From Treponema sp. (GTDB taxonomy: Bacteria > Spirochaetota > Spirochaetia > Treponematales > Breznakiellaceae): 10,792 nucleotides of DNA. Below, piece by piece: positions 1-5,742 of this stretch (the stretch's first letter is position 1; each line of letters starts with the position of its first letter). Below the pieces are notes generated by a model. It saw only the letters and a list, made by a program, of their open reading frames with translations, was not told where the DNA came from and ran no database searches. Where the stretch lies: assembly GCA_031255875.1 (NCBI GenBank), contig JAIRRR010000266.1:1-10792 (forward strand), read 5' to 3'. The translations under genes and the position numbers were made by a program.

Positions 1-59
1 CGGTGGCGGACCAATTCCACGAGATCGTCAAAAGGCGGGAAAAATCGCCTGTAGATTAG
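1..59 (+). CDS. possible 3' end of a gene entering from the left
   Basis: Reading from base 3, the plus strand is open and gives VADQFHEIVKRREKSPVD, ending at TAG 57-59. The composition looks like a normal charged C-terminal helix. The other two forward frames give less protein-like peptides. If real, this gene converges on the tRNA and its stop codon overlaps the last bases of the tRNA gene. Only 18 codons are visible, so no family can be named and the piece may be chance. Confidence 0.25.
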   Translation, partial: VADQFHEIVKRREKSPVD

Positions 60-129
60 CGGCAATTGGGATCGAACCAATGACACTACGGATATGAGCC
101 GTATGCTCTGCCAACTGAGCTATGCCGCC
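57..129 (-). tRNA. tRNA with CAT anticodon (elongator tRNA-Met, or tRNA-Ile2)
   Basis: The minus strand folds into a complete 73-nt cloverleaf. The acceptor stem is GGCGGCA with TGCCGCT, with a G-U first pair. The D arm is GCTC/GAGC with the usual GG. The anticodon stem is TACGG/CCGTA around loop CTCATAT, which places CAT at plus-strand bases 94-96. The T arm is ATTGG/CCAAT with loop TTCGATC, and the discriminator is A. It is not the initiator, because the anticodon stem lacks three GC pairs and base pair 1-72 is formed. Elongator Met is the simpler reading. Ile2, whose C34 is modified to lysidine, has the same anticodon and cannot be excluded by eye. The CCA tail is not encoded, because the next bases are ATC, so a CCA-adding enzyme is required. 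Downstream, a 5-bp stem (33-37/46-50) followed by three T residues is at best a weak terminator. Confidence 0.95.
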
Positions 130-247
130 GTTTCGCTGAGGCGCGGGGCGCCGAAGCGACGCTTAAATCCATACCGCTCGGCAAACGGCCAGGCGAACGC
201 TAATCCCGCCTGAGACGTATGCCGCCAAAACACGCCAGCGATACGCC

Positions 248-276
248 AAGTTAGCAAAAACGGCTGAAAATGTCAA
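248..276 (-). promoter_or_regulatory. candidate sigma-70 promoter upstream of the tRNA
   Basis: On the minus strand a perfect TTGACA (276-271) is followed after 17 bases by TAACTT (253-248), a 3 of 6 match to TATAAT. It lies just past the stop codon of the ketopantoate-reductase gene and would start a transcript about 110 nt before the mature tRNA 5' end, leaving a long leader for removal. Position and the perfect -35 box favour it; the poor -10 box argues against it. Confidence 0.35.
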
Positions 277-292
277 GGCGCCGGGCGGCCTT

Positions 293-1228
293 TCAGTAGC
301 TCCGTTCTATGGCGCGCAGGGCGAGCGAGAGCGTCCTGTTGACCGGGGTGGGGACCCCGTATTTCAGCCCCAGCTCGGTCACGGTAACGCCGAAAAGCTC
401 CACCTCGGTTTTGCGGCCGGCAAGGACATCCTGGCACATGGAGGTATAGCCGGAGTCGTTCAGCGAGGCCAGGGTGCTGTACCAGTTTTCTATGTCCTTG
501 TCGCCCAGATCGATGCCGAGGCTGTTGGCAAGGGCGATAACCTCCCGCATGGCCGATTCCAGGAGCATCCGGGCCTCGGCTATGCCCCGCGGGTGATCGC
601 GCTTAAAACAGGCGTAGGGGAGCCGGAGCAGGGCCGAGCTCTGGTTGGCGCCTACGTTGATCATGTACTTGTACCAGAGGGCGCGTTTCATGTCACGGGG
701 GTGGTATTCAAAGGGAAGGCCGGCGCGGGTAAAATAATCGGCGATAAGCCGGTCCCTTTCCGTCTCCCTGCCCTCGGCGTCGCCGAAATTGACCACGCCG
801 CGCTGGGTAAAGGACGCGCCGTTCCCGGTGTTCTGGCTGTCCGTCCCGATGATCATGGCAAGGGGGAGCCTTTCCCGGCCGTAGGCCCGGCCTATAGTTT
901 CCTCGCTGGTTATGCCGTTCATAAGCGAGAGGATGATGGTTTCCCCGCCTACAAAGGGCCCGATATCCTTGACAAGCTGTTCCAGGTGGTGGTTCTTGCA
1001 CGCGACAATGATAAGGTCCGGTTTTTCCCCTTCCGGCGTTTCCCCGCCGGCAAAGGAAAAATCCGAGCGCTCCCCGTTTACCCGGAGCCCCGCTTCCCGG
1101 TAGCGTTTCAGCCGTTCGCCGGACGCGAGAATCCGCAGGCCGCCGGGATTGTACCGGCGCAGCGTGTCCGCGATTAAAAGGCCGATAGCGCCGGCCCCGG
1201 CAACCAGTGCCGAATCAATCTGTTTCAT
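293..1228 (-). CDS. panE: ketopantoate reductase family protein (2-dehydropantoate 2-reductase, PanE/ApbA type)
   Basis: This 311-residue protein is predicted to reduce 2-dehydropantoate to pantoate with NADPH, the second committed step of pantothenate and CoA synthesis, in the cytosol. The N-terminal Rossmann fold has the dinucleotide motif GAGAIG at residues 11-16. The second conserved block is LIIVACKNHHLEQ (72-84), followed by LMNG (102-105), where the family usually has QNG. In the C-terminal helical domain, K187 in WYKYMINVGANQ fits the catalytic lysine, N191/N195 fit the following asparagines, and SMCQDVLAGRKTEVE (263-277) supplies the conserved glutamate. Full family length is about 300 residues. 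The start ATG has only a poor Shine-Dalgarno site. A TACAAT box (1241-1236) lies about 8 bases upstream of it, so either a near-leaderless transcript or read-through from the chemoreceptor gene 59 bp upstream is possible. PanE paralogues often act on other 2-keto acids, and no other pantothenate gene is adjacent, so the exact substrate is not certain. Confidence 0.85.
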   Translation of the reverse strand: MKQIDSALVAGAGAIGLLIADTLRRYNPGGLRILASGERLKRYREAGLRVNGERSDFSFAGGETPEGEKPDLIIVACKNHHLEQLVKDIGPFVGGETIILSLMNGITSEETIGRAYGRERLPLAMIIGTDSQNTGNGASFTQRGVVNFGDAEGRETERDRLIADYFTRAGLPFEYHPRDMKRALWYKYMINVGANQSSALLRLPYACFKRDHPRGIAEARMLLESAMREVIALANSLGIDLGDKDIENWYSTLASLNDSGYTSMCQDVLAGRKTEVELFGVTVTELGLKYGVPTPVNRTLSLALRAIERSY

Positions 1229-1287
1229 TCCGGTTATTGTAGCGGAAAAGACGGGCCCTGCCTACAGGCATTTCGCGGGTCGCGGGC

Positions 1288-3492
1288 CTATTCTACCTTG
1301 AACTTCGCCACCTCCTGCGCCAGTATGCCTATGCTGTTTTTGTTTTCCCCGCTGATGGTGTTTACCCGGTTCACCGCCACGCTTATCTGATCGGCGCCGG
1401 CGGCCATTTCGTTCATCCCGTTGCTTATCTCCATGGTTGCCAGTTCCAGGTTCTTGCTCTCCCGGATAACCTGCCTGCTTCCTTCGAGCATCTCCTCGGA
1501 ACCGCTCTTGACCTTCTGGGTCGCCTCGTTCAGGTGCCCGACAGCCTCCAGTATCTGCTTGCTCCCCGCGCTCTGCTCCTCCATAGCGTTCCGGATGTTC
1601 TCTTCCTGTTCAGACACGGTTTTTACCTTGTTGTCTATGGCTTCGAATCTGTTGAGGACGTTTTCGGTGGACAGGGTTATCTTGTCGATAGAATCTTTTA
1701 TCTTCTTGAGCACCACGGAAATGGTCTTGGACTGCTCCCCGGAATTCTCCGCCAGCTTGCGGATCTCGTCGGCCACCACCGCGAATCCCTTGCCCGCTTC
1801 CCCGGCGTGGGCGGCCTCTATGGCGGCGTTCATGGACAGGAGATTTGTCTGGCTCGCGATGTTTTCCATTACCGAGTTGATCTCCAGAAGCCCCTCGGAT
1901 TCCCGGGCTATTTCCTGGATATCCGTGGCCACTTCCTGGAGCCCCGAACGCCCGGCATCGGAAGCCTCCGACAGTTCTTTTACGTTGTCGGCGTTTTTGA
2001 TCAGCGTCTGGGTAACGGAATGTATGTTGGCGAGCATCTCCTCGATGGCCGAGGAAGACTGGGCGACGCTGGCGCTCTGGTAGTCCACATAGCCGCTGAG
2101 CTTGTCGATGTTAATAGTGATCTGTTCCATGGTGGCGTTTGTTTCAGTAACGCTGGCGGACTGGTTGACTATCCGGCTTTTGATGTTCCGGATGTTGGCG
2201 GTTATCTGGTTGGTGGCCGCGGCGGTTTCGGTCATGTTGCCGGCAAGCTCGTTCCCGATATCGAAGAGGGACGCCGCCTGGCCTTTAATAGTAGCAACAA
2301 GGTTTTTGATCTTTTCCAGCGTCGCGTTAAAGTACCGGGCCAGGTCGCCGATTTCGTCTTTCGAATGAATATCGACGGTTTTTGTCAGGTCGCCCTCGCC
2401 TTCGGATATGTCCTTGAGGGTCAGGGCCACATTGGTGATGGGCCTGGCGATGCTGCCGGAAGCCAGGAAGACAATCACTGTTGCGGCGGCAAGCACCAGC
2501 GCCGCGATGATGATGGTGTACCGGATCATGGCGTTGACCTCTTCCAGGATTATGCTTTTTTCTGTGCCCAGCATCAGGGCCCAGCTTGTCCCGGTTCCGC
2601 CTATGGTAAAGGGGTAGAGGATTATTTCCAGTTCCTGCTTCAATGCCTCCGAATACTCCGCAAAGCGGCGTTTCTCCCCCCGCTGCACCGCGTCATGGGC
2701 CTCGCCGGCATTCTCGCGGTACAGGGCAGCCTGCGCGTCCCTGAGGAATTGCCCGGTCTGTTCGGGAACGCCGCTGGCCATAACGGTGGTGTCACGGGAA
2801 TACACCGTCATGGCGGTTATGTCGGAACGGGCGTTTATGGCGGCATCCACGACGGTCTGGAGGTAAGCCGTATCTACATCCATGCCTATCCGGCCCACCA
2901 CTTCGCCGGTTTTACGGTTAATAACCGGCGTGCTGACCGTGACAATATAGGCAGTCCTGCCCCCTATGGTCCGGAGTTTCGGGTCGCTTATCCCTTCCCT
3001 CCGCGCGTCGGGGCCGTTTATAACAGCCATCTGCCCCGGTATGTCGTCGAATACCAGGTGCTCGATCCGGCCCGCCTGCTGGACGTACCAGGGGGCCCAC
3101 TGGCCGGCCCCGGTGCTGCCGGGGGCTCCCGCGAACAGGGCGTCCATCCCCTGGTCTATGGTGTCGGGCTTAAAGACCGCGAACAAGCTGATGATACGGT
3201 CTTCAGAGCTGACAATGGAATGCATAAACTGATCAAAACGGTTGCGCTGCCTTCCCGGCTCGGCTGCCTCGTAATCGGCCATGGCCTCCGCCAGGGTGTC
3301 CACGGTACGCAGATGCGACTCGTAGTTCATCCGGATAACCAGGGCCTGTTCTGCGGCAAGCCGTTCCTGGCTTTCCTCCGCAGCGGCCGTTTGCATGGAG
3401 GAAGCAAGGTAAAGCAGTACGCCGGACAAAGACAGTCCGGCTGTCATGACGATCGCGATGACAATTACTATTAAACGGTACTTTAATTTCAT
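1288..3492 (-). CDS. methyl-accepting chemotaxis protein with periplasmic dCache-type sensor
   Basis: A 734-residue transmembrane chemoreceptor that would control the CheA kinase and swimming behaviour. Order: short cytoplasmic start, TM1 (about 8-30), a long extracytoplasmic region (31-322) of the double-Cache type with WAPWY at 132-136 and the strand [12 protein letters not shown] at 196-207, TM2 (about 323-345), HAMP linker (about 347-400, with the conserved P351 and [11 protein letters not shown]) and a long coiled-coil signalling domain. The near-invariant hairpin tip runs from [19 protein letters not shown] (543-561) through [16 protein letters not shown] (567-582). Glu/Gln-rich methylation-type segments flank it. 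The C-terminus ends FKVE with no CheR-binding pentapeptide. The start ATG is supported by AAGGGG spaced 7 bases upstream. The ligand is unknown. The Arg that precedes WY in the amino-acid-binding Cache signature is Ala133 here, which argues against a standard amino-acid sensor. The gene is divergent from the sugar importer. Confidence 0.95.
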   Translation of the reverse strand: MKLKYRLIVIVIAIVMTAGLSLSGVLLYLASSMQTAAAEESQERLAAEQALVIRMNYESHLRTVDTLAEAMADYEAAEPGRQRNRFDQFMHSIVSSEDRIISLFAVFKPDTIDQGMDALFAGAPGSTGAGQWAPWYVQQAGRIEHLVFDDIPGQMAVINGPDARREGISDPKLRTIGGRTAYIVTVSTPVINRKTGEVVGRIGMDVDTAYLQTVVDAAINARSDITAMTVYSRDTTVMASGVPEQTGQFLRDAQAALYRENAGEAHDAVQRGEKRRFAEYSEALKQELEIILYPFTIGGTGTSWALMLGTEKSIILEEVNAMIRYTIIIAALVLAAATVIVFLASGSIARPITNVALTLKDISEGEGDLTKTVDIHSKDEIGDLARYFNATLEKIKNLVATIKGQAASLFDIGNELAGNMTETAAATNQITANIRNIKSRIVNQSASVTETNATMEQITINIDKLSGYVDYQSASVAQSSSAIEEMLANIHSVTQTLIKNADNVKELSEASDAGRSGLQEVATDIQEIARESEGLLEINSVMENIASQTNLLSMNAAIEAAHAGEAGKGFAVVADEIRKLAENSGEQSKTISVVLKKIKDSIDKITLSTENVLNRFEAIDNKVKTVSEQEENIRNAMEEQSAGSKQILEAVGHLNEATQKVKSGSEEMLEGSRQVIRESKNLELATMEISNGMNEMAAGADQISVAVNRVNTISGENKNSIGILAQEVAKFKVE

Positions 3493-3505
3493 AAATACCC
3501 CTTAT

Positions 3506-3551
3506 GCGGATTATGATAAACAGAAACACACGAATCATGATAAATAGAAAC
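3506..3551 (-). repeat. two imperfect 22-bp direct repeats in the chemoreceptor leader
   Basis: Plus-strand bases 3506-3527 and 3530-3551 match at 18 of 22 positions, with a 24-bp period. The shared core is ATGATAAA followed by a variable base and AGAAAC. They lie between the predicted promoter and the ribosome binding site of the chemoreceptor gene, so they would be in the 5' untranslated RNA. A tandem operator site or a duplicated leader segment are both possible. The four differences are all transitions. Confidence 0.6.
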
Positions 3552-3602
3552 GCTGTTAAACAAATTTATCAAAACGGGAATACAAATAACCCGTCTTCTG
3601 TG

Positions 3603-3631
3603 TTTATAATAGTTTCAAAAATAAAATTCAA
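3603..3631 (-). promoter_or_regulatory. sigma-70 type promoter of the chemoreceptor gene
   Basis: On the minus strand TTGAAT (3631-3626) is followed after exactly 17 bases by TATAAA (3608-3603). Upstream of the -35 box is a run of A/T tracts (3633-3650) that could act as an UP element. Transcription would start near 3596, giving a leader of about 105 nt that begins with a small hairpin (ACGGG/CCCGT, 3574-3594). I saw no flagellar sigma-28 pattern (TAAA, about 15 bases, GCCGATAA) here. Confidence 0.5.
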
Positions 3632-3745
3632 GACTTTTTAAAAAAAATGTAGAGCTTTAAGATCCGCGCATTGCCGCGCGAAGGGGGAGGATCGCCAAAA
3701 AATTTCCGGCGCTTATAGGAGACTGTTCAAAAATCCATTTATGGG

Positions 3746-3884
3746 AACCTCTGAAAACTTCAGTTTTCGGAGGTTTTCTTACCCCGTGGAGAAAATTGCA
3801 ACTGCGTAATTTGTTGTATATCAAGGAATTAGCAATTTTCTCCGTGGAACCTCTGGAAACCCAACCGGGGTTTTCAGAGGTTCC
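3746..3884. repeat. cluster of three long palindromic stem-loops (REP/MITE-like element)
   Basis: Stem-loop 1 (3746-3775) has 13 pairs including one wobble around loop TTCA, and is followed on the plus strand by TTTTCTT. Stem-loop 2 pairs 3784-3799 with 3832-3847: 16 pairs including two wobbles, with the inner 12 perfect, around a 32-nt loop. Stem-loop 3 (3846-3884) has 17 pairs with one wobble around loop AACCG. Both arms of stem-loops 1 and 3 are copies of the same word, roughly GAACCTCTGRAAAC, so the word occurs four times as two inverted pairs flanking stem-loop 2. No gene is visible inside. The repeated-arm design is typical of dispersed palindromic elements such as REP/BIME or small non-autonomous transposons. 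Whether copies occur elsewhere cannot be seen here. Confidence 0.7.
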
Positions 3885-4094
3885 CTCTATGCGGCAGAGC
3901 GGCGAATCCCGGACAGCCAAGGGTATCGCGGGCAACCGCTTCTCAAATGTAAAGGTAATTTGGCCGGTTTCCGGCGATCCGGCGCTTTGCGGACAAAAAC
4001 CCGCGGTCCGGCGTCGGATTACGCGCTTTGGCGGGCAGCGCGGGCAGTACCCGGCATGGATTGTGCCGGGACTTTCAATATTTTGAAAAACAAT

Positions 4095-4124
4095 TATACT
4101 TTTTAGTAGGGTGTTATGTATAGT
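4095..4124 (+). promoter_or_regulatory. candidate promoter region of the sugar importer operon
   Basis: Two good -10 boxes occur in an AT-rich patch: TATACT at 4095-4100 and TATAGT at 4119-4124. Neither has a strong -35 box at 16-18 bases. TTTCAA at 4073-4078 is the best for the first. TTGAAA at 4083-4088 is well formed but would pair only with TAGGGT at 4107. An activator-dependent promoter would fit the weak -35 boxes, but that is inference. The leader would be about 170-190 nt long. Confidence 0.35.
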
Positions 4125-4157
4125 TGGAAACCGGATTTACGAGGTTTCGCGGTATTC

Positions 4158-4194
4158 CCGGCCGCAGCCTTGGCCGGGGGGCATAGGCCGGCCA
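4158..4194 (+). promoter_or_regulatory. alternative GC hairpins in the malE-like leader
   Basis: CCGGCC (4158-4163) can pair with GGCCGG (4172-4177) across an 8-nt loop. The same GGCCGG can instead pair with CCGGCC at 4189-4194 across an 11-nt loop. The two folds exclude each other, as in an attenuator or RNA switch. No T-run follows either stem, so a plain intrinsic terminator is not supported, and no known riboswitch class was recognised. Confidence 0.35.
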
Positions 4195-4248
4195 AAGAAG
4201 GAAGGATATATCCCGTCCGGTAAGCGGCGGTTTATCAATAGAGTTGTT

Positions 4249-4286
4249 CGGAAATTTTGATTTCCGGGCAAATTTTAATAAAATTT
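4249..4286 (+). promoter_or_regulatory. hairpin and AT palindrome just upstream of the malE-like start
   Basis: CGGAAAT (4249-4255) and ATTTCCG (4260-4266) form a perfect 7-bp stem with loop TTTG. Four bases later AAATTTTA, a central A, and TAAAATTT (4270-4286) form a perfect 17-bp palindrome that ends four bases before the GGAGG ribosome binding site. The palindrome could be a repressor operator or an RNA element controlling ribosome access. No regulator gene is in the window. Confidence 0.4.
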
Positions 4287-4298
4287 TTTGGAGGATTT

Positions 4299-5549
4299 AT
4301 GAAAAAATTCATTGTTCTGGGGATCGGTATTGTACTGATGATTTTCGTGACCGGCTGTAATAAAAGGCAGCCGGAAGGCGGTTCTTCGGACGGAGGTTCT
4401 TCGGGGGGCAATCTTACGGTGTGGATGGACAACGACGACTGGGCGGCTGCGGTTATCGCGGCGTTTAACCAGGAATACCCCGATATAAAAGTATCCTACC
4501 AGTATGTGGGCAATGTTGATACCCGGGGCAAGGTTTCCCTGGACGGCCCGGCCGGCATAGGCCCCGATGTCTTTCTTATGCCCCACGACCACATAGGGCT
4601 TGCGGTCGCGGACGGCCTTTGCGAGCCATTCGACTCCGCCACCCAGGCGAAGTACGCCGCCGCCATGCTTGACGCGTCCATCAAAACCTGTACCTCGGAC
4701 GGCAAGCTCTACGCGGTGCCGATTTCCACGGAAAATATCGCCTTCTTCTACAACAAGGACCTTCTGGGCAACGACCCGGTCCCCCAGTCCTTTGAGGAAG
4801 TCATTGCCTTCGCGCAGAAATGGAACAACCCTTCCCAGAACAAATGGGCGCTCCGCTGGCAGGTCGATGACGCGTACCACAACTACTTCTTCCTCACCGC
4901 TTTCGGCATGAAGGTCTTTGGCCCCGATATGGACGATTATCGCCATCCGGGTTTTGACAGCCCCGAAGCGGCCCACGGCATTGACTACTTCAGAAGCCTC
5001 CGCACCATTTTCAATGTAAATGTTTCCGACGCGGACTGGAACGGCACGGTAGCCGCGTTCCAGAACGGCGAAGTTCCCTTTACCATCACCGGCCCCTGGG
5101 CAATCGCGGACGCGCGGAAAAACGGCGTGAATTTCGGCGTCACGAAACTTCCGACCATCGCCGGCAACCAGCCCCGCTGTTTCAGCGGGAATATCATCGC
5201 GGCGGTCTCCAGCTACGCGAAGAATTTCGACGCGGCCTTTGCCTTTGTCGATTTCCTTGCCAGCCCGAAAGGCCAGACCATTCAGTTTGAGCAGACCGGC
5301 AAGCTCACCACCCTTAAGGACATAAGCCTGGTAGGGGGCATCAGCGACGATCCTTCCCTTATGGGAGTAGCGGAACAGTCGCCCTATGCCGATCCCATGC
5401 CCATCATCCCCGAGGTGAACCAGATGTGGGACGCCCTGAAAAACCTTTACACCTTTACCTGGGATAATACGCTCACCACCGCCCAGGCCCAGGCCAAGGC
5501 GATGGAGACCTACGACACGGCGCTCCAGCTGGCCGGTAAAACACGGTAA
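4299..5549 (+). CDS. maltose/maltodextrin-type ABC transporter substrate-binding lipoprotein
   Basis: A 416-residue extracytoplasmic sugar-binding protein (solute-binding family 1, MalE-like) that would deliver an oligosaccharide to the permeases encoded downstream. The signal peptide MKKFIVLGIGIVLMIFVTG ends at lipobox VTGC with lipidated Cys20. A Ser/Gly-rich tether (about 24-38) follows. MalE-like landmarks are LTVWMDNDDW (39-48), GPDVFLMPHDHIG (88-100), GKLYAVPISTENIAFFYNKDLL (135-156, read as two blocks), AAFQNGEVPFTITGPWAI (252-269) and NFGVTKLPT (278-286). C-terminal PEVNQMWDAL (371-380) is also typical. The ATG at 4299 is chosen because GGAGG lies just upstream and the signal peptide begins there. 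A TTG 14 codons earlier lies inside the leader hairpin. A maltose-family ligand is inferred from family resemblance and from the neighbours. GanP/CycB-like specificity for other oligosaccharides is possible. Confidence 0.9.
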   Translation: MKKFIVLGIGIVLMIFVTGCNKRQPEGGSSDGGSSGGNLTVWMDNDDWAAAVIAAFNQEYPDIKVSYQYVGNVDTRGKVSLDGPAGIGPDVFLMPHDHIGLAVADGLCEPFDSATQAKYAAAMLDASIKTCTSDGKLYAVPISTENIAFFYNKDLLGNDPVPQSFEEVIAFAQKWNNPSQNKWALRWQVDDAYHNYFFLTAFGMKVFGPDMDDYRHPGFDSPEAAHGIDYFRSLRTIFNVNVSDADWNGTVAAFQNGEVPFTITGPWAIADARKNGVNFGVTKLPTIAGNQPRCFSGNIIAAVSSYAKNFDAAFAFVDFLASPKGQTIQFEQTGKLTTLKDISLVGGISDDPSLMGVAEQSPYADPMPIIPEVNQMWDALKNLYTFTWDNTLTTAQAQAKAMETYDTALQLAGKTR

Positions 5550-5631
5550 GCGCGGGCGGTATGCCGGGAAGCGGGATCGCTCTTAAAGCCGCTGCGGGCG
5601 GCAGATTCCGCTTCTTCCGCGCGTCCGGGCC

Positions 5632-5702
5632 GGCTTTCCCGGAATCCGGAATTCCGGGAAAGCCTGAACATAAATCAGATTATCCTGCCCCGGAGGGCGG
5701 GG
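5632..5702 (+). repeat. strong intercistronic hairpins between malE-like and malF-like genes
   Basis: GGCTTTCCCGGAAT (5632-5645) and ATTCCGGGAAAGCC (5651-5664) form a perfect 14-bp stem with a 5-nt loop. A second, smaller stem CCCCG/CGGGG lies at 5688-5702. No T-run follows the large stem. In a 193-bp gap inside an operon this most likely stabilises the upstream binding-protein mRNA or partly stops transcription. Either would give more binding protein than permease. Enterobacterial malE-malF has REP sequences at the same position. Confidence 0.65.
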
Positions 5703-5742
5703 TATTGCAAGCGCGTATTCCAAAAAAAATGGAGGTTACAGA

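Larger units (their letters stand above)
3493..4298. other. long divergent intergenic region without a credible gene
   Basis: About 800 bp separate the divergent chemoreceptor and binding-protein genes. From left to right it holds the AT-rich chemoreceptor leader and promoter (3493-3650), a GC-rich patch (3661-3720), the three-stem-loop repeat cluster (3746-3884), a GC-rich stretch with small inverted repeats (3885-4080), and the promoter and leader of the importer operon (4090-4298). One small inverted repeat in the fourth part is CCCGGCA/TGCCGGG at 4050-4070. Open frames of 92 codons (minus, 3935-3657) and 96 codons (plus, 3796-4086) cross the hairpins. They have no ribosome binding site or recognisable protein character, so I do not call them genes. 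Confidence 0.7.

Noticed and set aside
1254..1288. Possible terminator of the chemoreceptor gene (outer arms GGCCC/GGGCC on the minus strand, then TCTTTT)
   Set aside because: The outer stem is only 5 bp with a branched interior, and the T-run is interrupted, so it is not convincing.
1534..3474. 646-codon plus-strand frame opposite the chemoreceptor
   Set aside because: It is antisense to a clear chemoreceptor gene; the Gly/His/Val-rich product is a shadow of its codon bias.
3717..3735. AGGAGACTGTTCAAAAATC resembling the end of an insertion sequence
   Set aside because: No matching inverted copy, transposase remnant or target duplication was found in the window.
3846..3884. Possible integron attC site
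   Set aside because: The arms do not contain the RYYYAAC/GTTRRRY core pair, and no integrase or gene cassette is present.
3657..3935. 92-codon minus-strand frame across the repeat cluster (contains NSLIYNKLRSCNFLHGVRKP)
   Set aside because: It is built from the palindromes themselves and has no ribosome binding site. I have an unverified memory of similar short hypothetical proteins in termite-gut treponemes, which would fit translation of a dispersed repeat and not a real gene.
3796..4086. 96-codon plus-strand frame
   Set aside because: It crosses stem-loops 2 and 3, shows no family resemblance or ribosome binding site, and its second half is Arg/Gly-rich like non-coding GC-rich DNA.
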